Both the position numbers and the translations under genes were made by a program. A stretch of 64,000 nt of DNA from contig CBCYMK010000019.1 in the NCBI GenBank assembly GCA_965183875.1, positions 6,597-70,596 on the forward strand, in the 5' to 3' direction. How positions within the stretch are numbered: the first letter of the stretch is position 1; each line of letters starts with the position of its first letter. The DNA is from UBA6772 sp965183875. Its GTDB lineage: Bacteria; Bacteroidota; Bacteroidia; Flavobacteriales; UBA7430. This document shows positions 27,597 through 36,341 of this stretch, piece by piece. The notes beneath the pieces were generated by a model. That model worked only from the letters and a program-made list of their open reading frames with translations. It ran no database searches and had not been told where the DNA came from.

Positions 27597-30197
27597 TTAT
27601 CGTTTTTTAATAAACGAACAAGTCTTCACTCTACTGTTAGAATTCAATTTAAAAATATAATAGCCTGGCTCTAAATGTGAAATATCCCAAATAATTGCAT
27701 TTTCTATAGTGGTTCGTGTATCTATTAATCTTCCACTAGCATCTATTAACTGTATAGTGCTTGATGGTGAGTCGATTAGATCTAAATCTATTCTCACGCT
27801 GTTTTTTGCAGGGTTAGGGGAAACTTTAAGTTTGTTTGTTTCAAAGTCGACAACAGTAAATTCTTCTGCTGTAGAGACAACGATATTGTCTAAGTATAAA
27901 TTATTTTGTTTCCCATTAACAGCTGTAAATTTTAGGATCATTGAACTAGCATTGGGTATGTATTCTGAGAGGTCTACTATTTGAGAATTCCAATGAGATG
28001 CATAGCTAGGTTCAAAGTTTAAGTCTAGAGTATCTGTAGTTTCTAAGGCATTTCCACCTTTTGCAAAAACAGGATAAAATGTGGTTCCACAATCTATCGA
28101 TACCTCAACTATTAAGGAATCATCGCGCGTACCTATGTCTCTATTTTGGTGTGCATAAGAGAAATATAAATGGTAATCCTTATTTTCTAATAGGTTGATA
28201 TTTGGGCTTATAAGTACATCTTCTTGGCCCATATTTGAATAATTATACAACCTTATTATTCCCGAAAGAGTTGAGTATTCTATCCCTTCAGCTTCTGTTA
28301 TTTCCCATGTTCTGTCATAGTCTGCATTTAATAGCTTCCAGTTGTTTGTTTCTAGAGAATTACTCTCAAAATTTTCTATAAATGGAGCGTTTGTATAACC
28401 ATGCCAAGAGAACCGCTGTAAGAGCGCATTGTTAAAAATATCCTTTTCGTAAATAGTATCTAAGCTTACCTTAACCTGAAGTTCATGATTCAGGTTAACA
28501 TTTTCCTCTATAGTAAAGGGAGCAATGTTTTCTGTGATGCTTTCACCAGGGATTAAGTTACCAATCCATGTGTAAGTAGTTAATTCTTCTCCATTAAAAT
28601 TTACGGTTATATCAAACTCGTGAATGGTGTTTTCCCCATTGTTTCGAATTACAAAACTTGGGTTAATAGTCGAAGAACAGAATAAATCTGATTGGGGTTC
28701 TAGAATTTCAAGTACTTCAATATCGTAGGGAGTTTCGAATGGATTTGTAGGTGTATTGGTTAAGCTTAGGTATTCAAAAGCAGTCAAACAGTTTATTAAG
28801 CCCATTCCATAGGTATTGTCTTCTCCTGGATTTCCCATATCTGTAGCGGTAAAATATAGAGCCGTTAGAAGTTCTGCACCACTTAAATTGGGGAATGCTT
28901 CCTTAAGTAAAAGTACAGCACCCGACACATGAGGGGCAGCCATTGAAGTACCAGACTTACTCTCGTATCCATTGGGCCCTACACAAGAACGGATATAATG
29001 TCCTGGTGCAACAACTTCAGGGTGTATTATAAGTGAGCTATCTGTGGCTGGACATTGTAGGGGGCCATGTGTAGAGAAATAACTAATATCAAATTCATTT
29101 AAATTGGCGTTTATACTTCCTACAGAAAAAGTGTTTACGATGGTAGTATTAATTCTTTGAGGAGCGTTAACGCTGGTGTTGTTTGGTCCAGAATTTCCTC
29201 CAGAAAATACGCTGGCTATACCCGCAGCCTCTAGTGCATTCATAAGATCTACGATATAGTCATTGCAGTGTACAGTATCTGCTACATCTCTCCATCTCCA
29301 CGAATTGTTTATCACAGCAGGGATGTCGAATGTAGTTTCAGGGTTTTCATCTGAATCTAAAGCCCATTCATAGGCAGCTACAATATTCTCTAAAGGAGGT
29401 AAGGCTGCTACTGTAGTAGTTACTAAATCACAAGCTTTCCAATAGGCGCCAGGCGCTACTCCTATGGTATCTCCGGAAGGTAAACCCTCTCCAAGAATTG
29501 TTCCTAGAGTATGTGTTCCATGATCGCTGTTAATTTCGTTTGGATAGTCTCTAAAGTAGCCATACCAACTTTGATTCATTGGAAAACGATTGGCTAAAAA
29601 TCGCTTGCTAATTGCTGGATGTTCTGCACAAACTCCGGTATCGTAATCGTATACCAATAAACCTTTTCCAGTATAACCCATTTCCCATAGTGCAGGTGCG
29701 TTAATAGCTATTAATCCCGATTCCATAGCTTCAATGTTTTCAAAGTTTGCTGGCTCTGAATCTACAATTTCAAGGGCAGAGCTGATGTCTGCATTTAAGT
29801 CTATGAATGCTATGTCCTCTCTACGGCCTAAATTTAATATAAGTTCTATAGGAGCTTCAGCATATATATTATTTATGATCCAATAGTTTCTCAAATTCGT
29901 GTATACCGAAGGGTGGCTTGCTTTAATAGAATTCAAAATAGCACCCTGTGTATCTTCTGCTTTTTGCCTTAGATTTAAAACTGTTTGTCTACCTCTTTCT
30001 GCAATGGGAGTTTCCACCCTAACAAACTCTTTGTGCATCTCAAAAGCATCTATTTTGTCGAGCATTTGTATTCGAATAGAAATTTTTTCATCCATTCGAT
30101 CTATAGAATTAATTTTTTCTTGTAGTCTTTCAGTTAATACATTTTGAGCCTGTATAAGCGAACTTGAAAGTAGTAGGCATACTAGAAATCTTTTCAT
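27597..30197 (-). CDS. Secreted subtilisin-like (S8) protease with T9SS type A sorting domain
   Basis: 866 residues. Signal peptide MKRFLVCLLLSSSLIQAQ, a propeptide-like region to about 150, and an S8 peptidase domain with Asp186 in YDYDTGV, His226 in SDHGTHTLGT, oxyanion Asn near 298 (NNSW) and Ser418 in SGTSMAAPHVSG. Then a CARDB-like beta domain, a MAM/jelly-roll-like domain (about 600-780), and a type A sorting domain (LKVSPNPAKNSVRIDLDL to CSFIKKR). It is an extracellular protease exported by the type IX system. It lies between mqnE and the hairpin-preceded gene on the same strand. Confidence 0.92.
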   Translation of the reverse strand: MKRFLVCLLLSSSLIQAQNVLTERLQEKINSIDRMDEKISIRIQMLDKIDAFEMHKEFVRVETPIAERGRQTVLNLRQKAEDTQGAILNSIKASHPSVYTNLRNYWIINNIYAEAPIELILNLGRREDIAFIDLNADISSALEIVDSEPANFENIEAMESGLIAINAPALWEMGYTGKGLLVYDYDTGVCAEHPAISKRFLANRFPMNQSWYGYFRDYPNEINSDHGTHTLGTILGEGLPSGDTIGVAPGAYWKACDLVTTTVAALPPLENIVAAYEWALDSDENPETTFDIPAVINNSWRWRDVADTVHCNDYIVDLMNALEAAGIASVFSGGNSGPNNTSVNAPQRINTTIVNTFSVGSINANLNEFDISYFSTHGPLQCPATDSSLIIHPEVVAPGHYIRSCVGPNGYESKSGTSMAAPHVSGAVLLLKEAFPNLSGAELLTALYFTATDMGNPGEDNTYGMGLINCLTAFEYLSLTNTPTNPFETPYDIEVLEILEPQSDLFCSSTINPSFVIRNNGENTIHEFDITVNFNGEELTTYTWIGNLIPGESITENIAPFTIEENVNLNHELQVKVSLDTIYEKDIFNNALLQRFSWHGYTNAPFIENFESNSLETNNWKLLNADYDRTWEITEAEGIEYSTLSGIIRLYNYSNMGQEDVLISPNINLLENKDYHLYFSYAHQNRDIGTRDDSLIVEVSIDCGTTFYPVFAKGGNALETTDTLDLNFEPSYASHWNSQIVDLSEYIPNASSMILKFTAVNGKQNNLYLDNIVVSTAEEFTVVDFETNKLKVSPNPAKNSVRIDLDLIDSPSSTIQLIDASGRLIDTRTTIENAIIWDISHLEPGYYIFKLNSNSRVKTCSFIKKR

Positions 30198-30229
30198 GCT
30201 ATATCGTTTTATGTAATTTTGTTAGAAAA

Positions 30230-30262
30230 AGAAAAGGCTTAACACCAGTGTCAAGCCTTTAA
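30230..30262 (-). terminator. Intrinsic terminator after mqnE
   Basis: On the minus strand AAAGGCTT and AAGCCTTT (30253-30260 and 30233-30240) form an 8-bp stem around a 12-nt loop, followed by a T-rich run TTCTTTTTC. It lies between the mqnE stop and the protease start, so the protease probably has its own promoter. Confidence 0.7.
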
Positions 30263-30271
30263 GAATAAGTA

Positions 30272-31438
30272 TTAAATTGTTGCTTTTTCAGCAGTCCAAT
30301 CATATCCTTTATAGTCGTTAATAATATTATAAAGAGTCCCTCTTTCTATTGGGTGTCTCCCTATGTCTTCTATAAGTTTACACAATTCTTGGGTAGATAA
30401 ATTAGGGTTTTGTTCTTCAGCTCCCGCCATAGAATAGATTTTTGTAGAATCGTCTATGGTTCCATCAATATCGTTTACCCCAAAGTTAAGTGACATTTGA
30501 GCTGTATTCCTACCTATCATTGGCCAGTAGGCTTTAATATGACTAAAGTTATCTAAGAAAATCCTTGAAACAGCGTAAGTTTTTAAATCTTCAATGGTAG
30601 AAACTTCGGGAACATCAGACATCTGATTATTTCCGTTTCTAAACTTTAGTGGGATAAAAGTATTGAAGCCTCCAGTTTTATCTTGTAAGTCTCTTAACCT
30701 ATTCATATGATCTATACGGTGTGCATAGCTTTCATAGTGACCATAGAGCATGGTAGCATTAGAAGGCATACCAACTTTATGTGCTGTTTCGTGTATTTCT
30801 AACCACTCGCTAGAGCTGCACTTATCGTCACAAATTTTAGCTCTTAATTGCTCATCAAAAATTTCAGCTCCACCACCTGGAAGAGAATCTTGTCCGTGTT
30901 CTTTTAGGATTGTAAGCCCCTCTTGGTAGGATACCTTTGCTTTTCTACACATATACTCAAGCTCTACTGCAGTAAATGCTTTTACGTGTAAATCTGGTCT
31001 ATGATCCTTAATTCTTTTAATGAGTTCCGCAAAATACATTAAACCCATTTTAGGGTGAACTCCTCCTACAATATGAACTTCTGTTACGGGTTTTCCATCG
31101 TATTCTTTTACCTTGTTAAAGATATCATCTGAGTTGAGTTCCCATCCTTCCTGACGGTGTTTTAACAATCGAGAATAAGAACAAAATTTACAGTCGAACA
31201 CACATATATTGGTTGGTTCTACGTGAAAATTACGGTTAAAATAGGTGTAGTCTCCATGGCGCTTAGTACGGATATAATTGGCTAAACTTCCTAGAAATCC
31301 TAATTCTCCATGTTCAAAAAGGTAGACTCCTTCTTCCACAGAAATTCTTTCTTTACTAAGTACTTTTTGTGCAATACTTTTTAAGCCTGCATCTAAATCA
31401 GTACTTAAATATATAGAGGTGTTTTCTTCAGTTTTCAT
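30272..31438 (-). CDS. mqnE: Aminofutalosine synthase MqnE
   Basis: 388-residue radical SAM enzyme of the futalosine route to menaquinone. It joins 3-[(1-carboxyvinyl)oxy]benzoate with S-adenosylmethionine to give aminodeoxyfutalosine. The cluster motif is CVFDCKFC (Cys79, 83, 86), followed by SYSRLLKHRQEGWEL, typical of MqnE. GGAEIFDEQLR and the NFGVNDIDGTIDDS region are also shared with the family. MqnC is the nearest alternative, but the DCKFCSYSR context favours MqnE. It is divergent from the di-haem peroxidase gene. Confidence 0.9.
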   Translation of the reverse strand: MKTEENTSIYLSTDLDAGLKSIAQKVLSKERISVEEGVYLFEHGELGFLGSLANYIRTKRHGDYTYFNRNFHVEPTNICVFDCKFCSYSRLLKHRQEGWELNSDDIFNKVKEYDGKPVTEVHIVGGVHPKMGLMYFAELIKRIKDHRPDLHVKAFTAVELEYMCRKAKVSYQEGLTILKEHGQDSLPGGGAEIFDEQLRAKICDDKCSSSEWLEIHETAHKVGMPSNATMLYGHYESYAHRIDHMNRLRDLQDKTGGFNTFIPLKFRNGNNQMSDVPEVSTIEDLKTYAVSRIFLDNFSHIKAYWPMIGRNTAQMSLNFGVNDIDGTIDDSTKIYSMAGAEEQNPNLSTQELCKLIEDIGRHPIERGTLYNIINDYKGYDWTAEKATI

Positions 31439-31456
31439 AAATCAAATTAAGAAGCT

Positions 31457-31464
31457 CAAATATA
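31457..31464 (-). promoter_or_regulatory. -7 promoter element of mqnE
   Basis: The minus strand reads TATATTTG here, 18 nt before the mqnE ATG. Confidence 0.5.
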
Positions 31465-31556
31465 ATTCAATTTTGATGAGTGCCCACTTCTCAATCCCTC
31501 TAAATATTATTTTTATTGGTATGACAATTGTTACTTATAGGTTTATAGATAATTCC

Positions 31557-31564
31557 TATTTTTG
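31557..31564 (+). promoter_or_regulatory. -7 promoter element of the di-haem peroxidase gene
   Basis: TATTTTTG matches TAnnTTTG and ends 4 nt before the ATG at 31569, so transcription would begin at or by the start codon. Confidence 0.5.
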
Positions 31565-31568
31565 ACTT

Positions 31569-32642
31569 ATGACAAAAGCTATTTATTCTATTCTCATTGT
31601 ATGTACTTCTATATTATTTCAATCTTGTTGTAAAACAGATTGCGATGACACTAAGACTGATAATGAACCTACACCTTATAGTTTAGTAATACCTAGTCCA
31701 TTGCCACCTATGGATATTCCTTTAGACAACCCATTAACTGTTGAAGGTGTAGCCTTAGGCCGTATGTTGTTTCACGAACCATTATTAAGTGGGGATGGTA
31801 GTCAGTCTTGTGCATCTTGCCATTTTCAAGCTGCTGGCTTTACAGATACTGCTCGCTTTAGTACTGGTATAAACGGTTTTCAAGGAGGTCGTAATGCGAT
31901 GGTGGCTTTTAATTTGGGCTGGAGTCCTACTTTGTTTTGGGACGGTAGAGCATCGAGTTTAGAGAATCAGGCTTTTGGACCTGTAGTAAACCCTATTGAA
32001 ATGCACGAAAGTTGGGAAAATGCATCTGAAAAGCTTAATGCGCATTCTGAATATCCAGAATTATTTAAAAAGGCATTTAATATAGATGAAATAGATTCTA
32101 CCTACGTTGTAAAAGCCATCGCTCAATTTGAAAGAACACTCGTTTCTGGAAACTCTAAGTGGGATCAATTTACTAGAGGTGAAGCAATGCTTACTGAAGA
32201 AGAACTAAGAGGATGGGATTTGTTTAATATTGATGGGCCTTATGTAGGTGCCGATTGTTTTCATTGCCATACAGCACCCCATTTTACAGATTTTGCATTT
32301 CATAATAATGGTTTAGATACCGATGGAGATATTACTGATCTCGGTTTATTTGAACATACGCAAAATGACTATGATAAGGCAAAGTTTAAAACTCCTACAC
32401 TACGAAATATTGCTGTTTCTGGCCCTTATATGCACGATGGTAGGTTCGAAACTTTAGAAGAGGTAATAGAACACTATAATTCCGGTGGGCATGCATCTTC
32501 TACAGTTGATCCTTTGATGAAAAATATTGGAGACGGTTTATTACTTTCTCCTGGAGATAAACAAGCTTTGTTAGCATTTTTACGTACATTAACCGATGAA
32601 GACTTTTTAACTAATTCGGAATTTTCAAACCCTTTTAAATAA
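31569..32642 (+). CDS. Di-haem cytochrome c peroxidase family lipoprotein
   Basis: 357 residues. Lipoprotein signal with FQSC lipobox (Cys about 20), then two c-type haem sites: CASCH (81-85) and CFHCH (about 230). LPPMDIPLDNPLTVEGVALG and the MHDGRFETLEEVIEHYNSGG region are typical of the CCP/MauG family. It reduces hydrogen peroxide with electrons from periplasmic donors, or performs a related oxidation. Haem attachment would depend on the Ccm system encoded at 5.9-10.3 kb. A lipoprotein of the LPP20 type follows after 12 nt. Confidence 0.9.
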   Translation: MTKAIYSILIVCTSILFQSCCKTDCDDTKTDNEPTPYSLVIPSPLPPMDIPLDNPLTVEGVALGRMLFHEPLLSGDGSQSCASCHFQAAGFTDTARFSTGINGFQGGRNAMVAFNLGWSPTLFWDGRASSLENQAFGPVVNPIEMHESWENASEKLNAHSEYPELFKKAFNIDEIDSTYVVKAIAQFERTLVSGNSKWDQFTRGEAMLTEEELRGWDLFNIDGPYVGADCFHCHTAPHFTDFAFHNNGLDTDGDITDLGLFEHTQNDYDKAKFKTPTLRNIAVSGPYMHDGRFETLEEVIEHYNSGGHASSTVDPLMKNIGDGLLLSPGDKQALLAFLRTLTDEDFLTNSEFSNPFK

Positions 32643-32654
32643 AACTATACACAC

Positions 32655-33215
32655 ATGAAAAAGTACATTTTAGCACTCAGTTTTTTGCCTTTATTAGTTG
32701 CCTGTAGTGGTTCTAAGAAAGCTGCAAATCAACCTATTCCAGAGTCAGAGGTCGAAATAAACATCCCTTGTTCAGGTCCAGATTTCTTTACTAATAATAA
32801 ATATTTTAGAGCCAATAGTATTGGTGAAAGTTTAGATCAGGTAGTCTCTAAAAAGAAAGCATTAAGTAATGCTAGAGCAGATTTAGCTGCTTCTGTTAAA
32901 GTATTAATCGAATCTGTGGTCGACAACTATGTAAAATCTTCAGAGATGAATAATGTGGAGCAGGTAGAAGAACGCTTCGAAGGACTCAACAGAGAAATCA
33001 TTAAAGAACAATTAGTTGGTATTAAAACAATTTGTGAAAAGCTAACAAAAACTTCAACGGGGAAATTTAAAACCTATATAGCTATAGAATTGTCGGCACA
33101 GAAATTGGTTGATAAGTTCCATGAAAGAATGATGAAAGACGATTTGATTAAAATAGATTACGATTACGAGAAGTTCAAGAAAACATTTGAAGAAGAAATG
33201 AATACTATGAACTAA
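32655..33215 (+). CDS. LPP20-like lipoprotein
   Basis: 186 residues. Signal peptide and lipobox LVACSGS (Cys about 17). The mature part contains the LPP20-type core: FRANSIGESLDQVVSKKKAL then ARADLAASVKVLIESVVDNY, a mixed alpha/beta fold. The tail is rich in Lys and Glu. Proteins of this type sit in the outer membrane and have no assigned biochemical function. It lies 12 nt after the di-haem peroxidase gene and before a strong terminator, so the two form an operon. Confidence 0.75.
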   Translation: MKKYILALSFLPLLVACSGSKKAANQPIPESEVEINIPCSGPDFFTNNKYFRANSIGESLDQVVSKKKALSNARADLAASVKVLIESVVDNYVKSSEMNNVEQVEERFEGLNREIIKEQLVGIKTICEKLTKTSTGKFKTYIAIELSAQKLVDKFHERMMKDDLIKIDYDYEKFKKTFEEEMNTMN

Positions 33216-33242
33216 GACTGTTGCCCCTTGATACTAATGCTA

Positions 33243-33281
33243 AACAGCCCAATTCTATTTTGAATTTGGGCTGTTTTTTTG
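33243..33281 (+). terminator. Intrinsic terminator of the peroxidase-lipoprotein operon
   Basis: AACAGCCCAATTC and GAATTTGGGCTGTT form a long stem around TATTTT, with one bulged base, followed by seven or more T. Confidence 0.9.
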
Positions 33282-33771
33282 CTTTGTTCTTTTCAATCTA
33301 GATGCTTATCCTCAAAATTACTGGTTATTGTGAAGTCGTAGTTTAGTAAATTGTTACACAGAGAAAAAAGGAAATACATAGAGGCGGTAAAATGTTGTTT
33401 CCGACATTTCTTCTTTTAGTGGAGAAAAGTGAAAAATGAGCGTTGACAAAATGCTGATTGAGATCCCCACCGTAGGAGGGAATTGAGTTTATTCTGTTAG
33501 CCATTTTGAATTTTAGGAACGTAAAAAAGAAGACAAGTCTTGTCCCGATAACTATCGGGATTTTTGGTTCTATTTTACTCACTTGAGTTTATATTTTGTG
33601 TTTGTGAAGCAATACTTGCTTTGCGTCAAGGCCTGCCTACCGTCAGACAGGCAAAAATGAACAAGTAGACAAAGAGATCTAATTTAGTATCCATAATATT
33701 TGATAGAATACCCTTTTGATACCTGCTCAAAGAAACGTATAATCATATTAATTTATATTTACCCAATACGT
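33282..33771. other. Non-coding stretch with palindromic repeats
   Basis: About 490 nt without a credible gene. Contains TCCCGATAACTATCGGGA (33543-33560), related to the palindrome at 24130, and an imperfect hairpin GCCTGCCTACC / AGACAGGC (33631-33652). Both resemble short dispersed intergenic repeats. A frame on the minus strand (33343-33582) runs through the palindrome and is not considered a gene. Confidence 0.5.
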
Positions 33772-33779
33772 TATATTTG
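33772..33779 (+). promoter_or_regulatory. -7 promoter element of the BaiN-type flavoprotein gene
   Basis: TATATTTG, 19 nt before the ATG at 33799. Confidence 0.5.
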
Positions 33780-33798
33780 ATCCGTATTTAGAGAACAT

Positions 33799-35007
33799 AT
33801 GAAAGTAGCAATTATTGGAGGAGGTGCAGCAGGATTTTTTGCAGCCTTTTCGGTCAAAGAACATCATCCATCAGCTCAAGTAATAATTTTTGAGAAGTCA
33901 GATAAACTACTGTCTAAGGTGAAAATTTCTGGTGGGGGAAGGTGTAATGTTACCAATGCTTGTTTTAAACCTTCTTTACTTTCAAAGTTCTATCCTCGTG
34001 GAGAAAAGCAATTAAAAAAGGCTTTCACTGTCTTTCAACCTAAAGATACCGTAGAATGGTTTCTTAATCGTGGGGTTGTCTTAAAAGCTGAGGCCGATAA
34101 TAGAATGTTTCCAGCCACTAATAGTTCTCAAACGATAATTGATTGTTTCTTAAAAGAAGCTAAATTAAAGAATATAAAGATTGTTAAAAATAGTGCTGTT
34201 CAAGCTTTTATTGGAAATGATGAAGGAATAAGTCTGAGTTTTAAAGACAGTATCCAGCAATTTAATAAGGTTATATTAGCTACTGGTGGAAGCCCAAAAA
34301 TGCGCGGTTTTGAGTGGCTAAAAGATTCTGGACACAGTATAGTTGAGCCCTTACCATCTTTGTTTACGTTTAATATGCCCAAAGAGCCTATTACAGATTT
34401 AATGGGCTTGGTGGTAGAAAATTCTACTGTTCGTATTCAGGGAACAAAATTACAGTATACGGGGCCTGTATTAGTAACTCATTGGGGAATGAGTGGTCCT
34501 GCAATTTTGAAACTTTCTGCTTGGGGAGCACGTTTATTGTTCACCAAAAATTACCAGTTTAATATACAGGTTAATTGGCTCTCTATTAAAAATGAAGATG
34601 AGGTAAATGCTATTCTTAATGAGAAAGAGTCTACAATACGCAAGAAAAAAATTGCCAATGCCAATCCATTTTCCTTGCCTAATCGTATGTGGATGTATCT
34701 TTTAGAGAAGGTTCAAATTAATCCTGACTTACCCTGGTTTGAGCTTTCGAAGAAAAATAAAAATAAACTAATTAATGTTTTGCTTAACGATGTATATGAA
34801 GTGAGTGGTAAAACAACTTTTAAAGAGGAGTTTGTTACTAGTGGTGGTGTGAGTTTAGAAGATGTAAACTTTAATTCTATGGAAAGTAAGTCGTGTAAAA
34901 ATTTATATTTTGCGGGTGAAGTGTTAAATATAGATGGGATTACGGGTGGTTTTAATTTTCAAGCAGCTTGGACTACTGGTTATATTGCAGGGAAGTTGAA
35001 TGATTGA
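33799..35007 (+). CDS. HI0933/BaiN-type FAD-dependent oxidoreductase
   Basis: 402 residues. N-terminal FAD-binding motif AIIGGGAAGFFAAFS (GxGxxG type, about 4-18) and the family hallmark KISGGGRCNVTNA (about 49-61). Further signals: ATGGSP, TGPVLVTHWGMSGPAILKLS, and a C-terminal FAD contact FAGEVLNIDGITGGFNFQAA. The protein belongs to the HI0933-like flavoproteins, which include BaiN; most have no proven substrate. It stands alone, with its own promoter. Confidence 0.9.
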   Translation: MKVAIIGGGAAGFFAAFSVKEHHPSAQVIIFEKSDKLLSKVKISGGGRCNVTNACFKPSLLSKFYPRGEKQLKKAFTVFQPKDTVEWFLNRGVVLKAEADNRMFPATNSSQTIIDCFLKEAKLKNIKIVKNSAVQAFIGNDEGISLSFKDSIQQFNKVILATGGSPKMRGFEWLKDSGHSIVEPLPSLFTFNMPKEPITDLMGLVVENSTVRIQGTKLQYTGPVLVTHWGMSGPAILKLSAWGARLLFTKNYQFNIQVNWLSIKNEDEVNAILNEKESTIRKKKIANANPFSLPNRMWMYLLEKVQINPDLPWFELSKKNKNKLINVLLNDVYEVSGKTTFKEEFVTSGGVSLEDVNFNSMESKSCKNLYFAGEVLNIDGITGGFNFQAAWTTGYIAGKLND

Positions 35008-35051
35008 TGATTAGTGAATAATGATCAATTGAATTGTTAATATTATTTGAT

Positions 35052-35975
35052 TTATTGTTCTTGTAGACCTCGTTGAATCCTTTTAGCTTGTCGTCCATCT
35101 TGGGACTTAGAATTAAATATAGCAATGTCTTCTACTAAACGCCATTTACCATTTTTAAAGGTTAAACCGTCGTAGCTTAAGCTAGGGACATAGAATTCAA
35201 ACATACCACGAATTCCTCCTTCTAGTGGTTCTAAATGATCAAAGACTATATAGTCTTCATCTTCATTATAAGTCATGCTTGTACTTACTTTTTTAGAATA
35301 TTCTAAAACCATTCTTGTCCGGGTACCGTCTTGCATCTTGAAAATTGGAGCTCCAAAAACAGGTTCTTCATTTTCATCAAATGTTAAAATGTCAACAATT
35401 CTTTTTGTGGTAGAACCGTTATTTCCATCCCATCCAATGAAGGTGTAGTAGTTTTTTTTGTCGAATTTGGTATGAATTATATCGGAGTATAATGCGCCAA
35501 ACCAGTCGCCATTATTAAAAATCTTCGTTTGCTCTTCTTCAACAAATGGAGAAATATCATTTAACTTAAAGAAGTACTGTTCCTTCTTTCTTTTGGTGTA
35601 AAATTGTAGGTATGCGAAATATTCAAATTTGTTGTTTTCTTTCGGTACTACCCAGTTAAAAAGTTTGAACTTTTTATCAGGGGAGGTAATGATGCTAAGT
35701 TTATCTACATTCTCAAAAGGGTAGTGGAAGCTTCCTCTCATTAGAAGTACTTCTTCTATATCTTCAATAAGTAGTTTATTGGCTTCGTCTTTAAGAGAAT
35801 CGTTACCAGCAGTTAAAATCTTGTTTGCTAATGTTTGTAGTCTAGATTCAAAGAATATAAAGTCACTGTTGTCTTGTGCAAATAAATTACAAGACATTAT
35901 AAGTAGAACTATAAAACTATATGTTCTATTAGTCTTCACAGTGTAAGAAAGCTTTTTTAGAAAGTAATTCTTCAT
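35052..35975 (-). CDS. Exported hypothetical protein
   Basis: 307 residues. Basic N-terminus followed by a hydrophobic stretch and cleavage-like site (YSFIVLLIMSCNLFAQ, about 19-34). The mature part is beta-rich with many aromatic residues (NGDWFGALYSDI, YYTFIGWDGNNG). No family that I can name and no catalytic motif. Its start overlaps the end of the ferredoxin gene by 47 nt, which suggests co-expression or a slightly later start. It ends with a basic tail (GRQAKRIQRGLQEQ). Confidence 0.65.
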   Translation of the reverse strand: MKNYFLKKLSYTVKTNRTYSFIVLLIMSCNLFAQDNSDFIFFESRLQTLANKILTAGNDSLKDEANKLLIEDIEEVLLMRGSFHYPFENVDKLSIITSPDKKFKLFNWVVPKENNKFEYFAYLQFYTKRKKEQYFFKLNDISPFVEEEQTKIFNNGDWFGALYSDIIHTKFDKKNYYTFIGWDGNNGSTTKRIVDILTFDENEEPVFGAPIFKMQDGTRTRMVLEYSKKVSTSMTYNEDEDYIVFDHLEPLEGGIRGMFEFYVPSLSYDGLTFKNGKWRLVEDIAIFNSKSQDGRQAKRIQRGLQEQ

Positions 35976-36282
35976 CAGTTTCTACATGATCCTCATCTGG
36001 GACACAACATTCTACAGGGCAAACAGCTGCACATTGAGGTTCTTCGTGGAAACCTTTACATTCGGTACATTTATCAGTAGCTATATAGTAGAAGTCGTAA
36101 GAAATAGGCTCTAACTCTTCATTGGCTTCGGCAGAAATTCCACTTTTAGAATGTATTTTCCCATTCAATTCAGTTCCTTCAGCGAAAGACCATTCTAGTC
36201 CGCCTTCGTAAATGGCTGTATTTGGGCATTCTGCCTCGCAGGCACCACAATTTATACATTCATCGGTGATCTTGATCGCCAT
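35929..36282 (-). CDS. 4Fe-4S dicluster ferredoxin
   Basis: 117 residues from the ATG at 36282 (MAIKITDECINCGACEAECP). Two cluster motifs: CINCGACEAECP near the N-terminus, and CTEC...CAAVCP with a GFHEEPQ insert in the second half, the Alvin-type bacterial ferredoxin pattern. An insert of about 35 residues (GGLEWSFAEGTELNGK...) separates the halves. It is an electron carrier in the cytoplasm. It is divergent from an acyl-CoA reductase gene, with overlapping promoters, and may supply that or a neighbouring enzyme. Confidence 0.9.
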   Translation of the reverse strand: MAIKITDECINCGACEAECPNTAIYEGGLEWSFAEGTELNGKIHSKSGISAEANEELEPISYDFYYIATDKCTECKGFHEEPQCAAVCPVECCVPDEDHVETDEELLSKKAFLHCED

Positions 36283-36306
36283 GCTTTTATTTGCTTTAAA
36301 GATTTG

Positions 36307-36314
36307 TATTTTTG
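36307..36314 (+). promoter_or_regulatory. -7 promoter element of the acyl-CoA reductase gene
   Basis: TATTTTTG on plus, 27 nt before the ATG at 36342. It is 5 nt from the oppositely directed element at 36320-36327. Confidence 0.5.
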
Positions 36315-36319
36315 CAGTA

Positions 36320-36327
36320 CAAATATA
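36320..36327 (-). promoter_or_regulatory. -7 promoter element of the ferredoxin gene
   Basis: TATATTTG on minus, 37 nt before the ferredoxin ATG. The two divergent transcripts would overlap at their 5' ends. Confidence 0.5.
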
Positions 36328-36341
36328 GAAAAACATTGTTG

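Noticed and set aside
33343..33582. 79-aa minus frame
   Set aside because: It crosses a palindromic intergenic repeat, has no family resemblance and no promoter.
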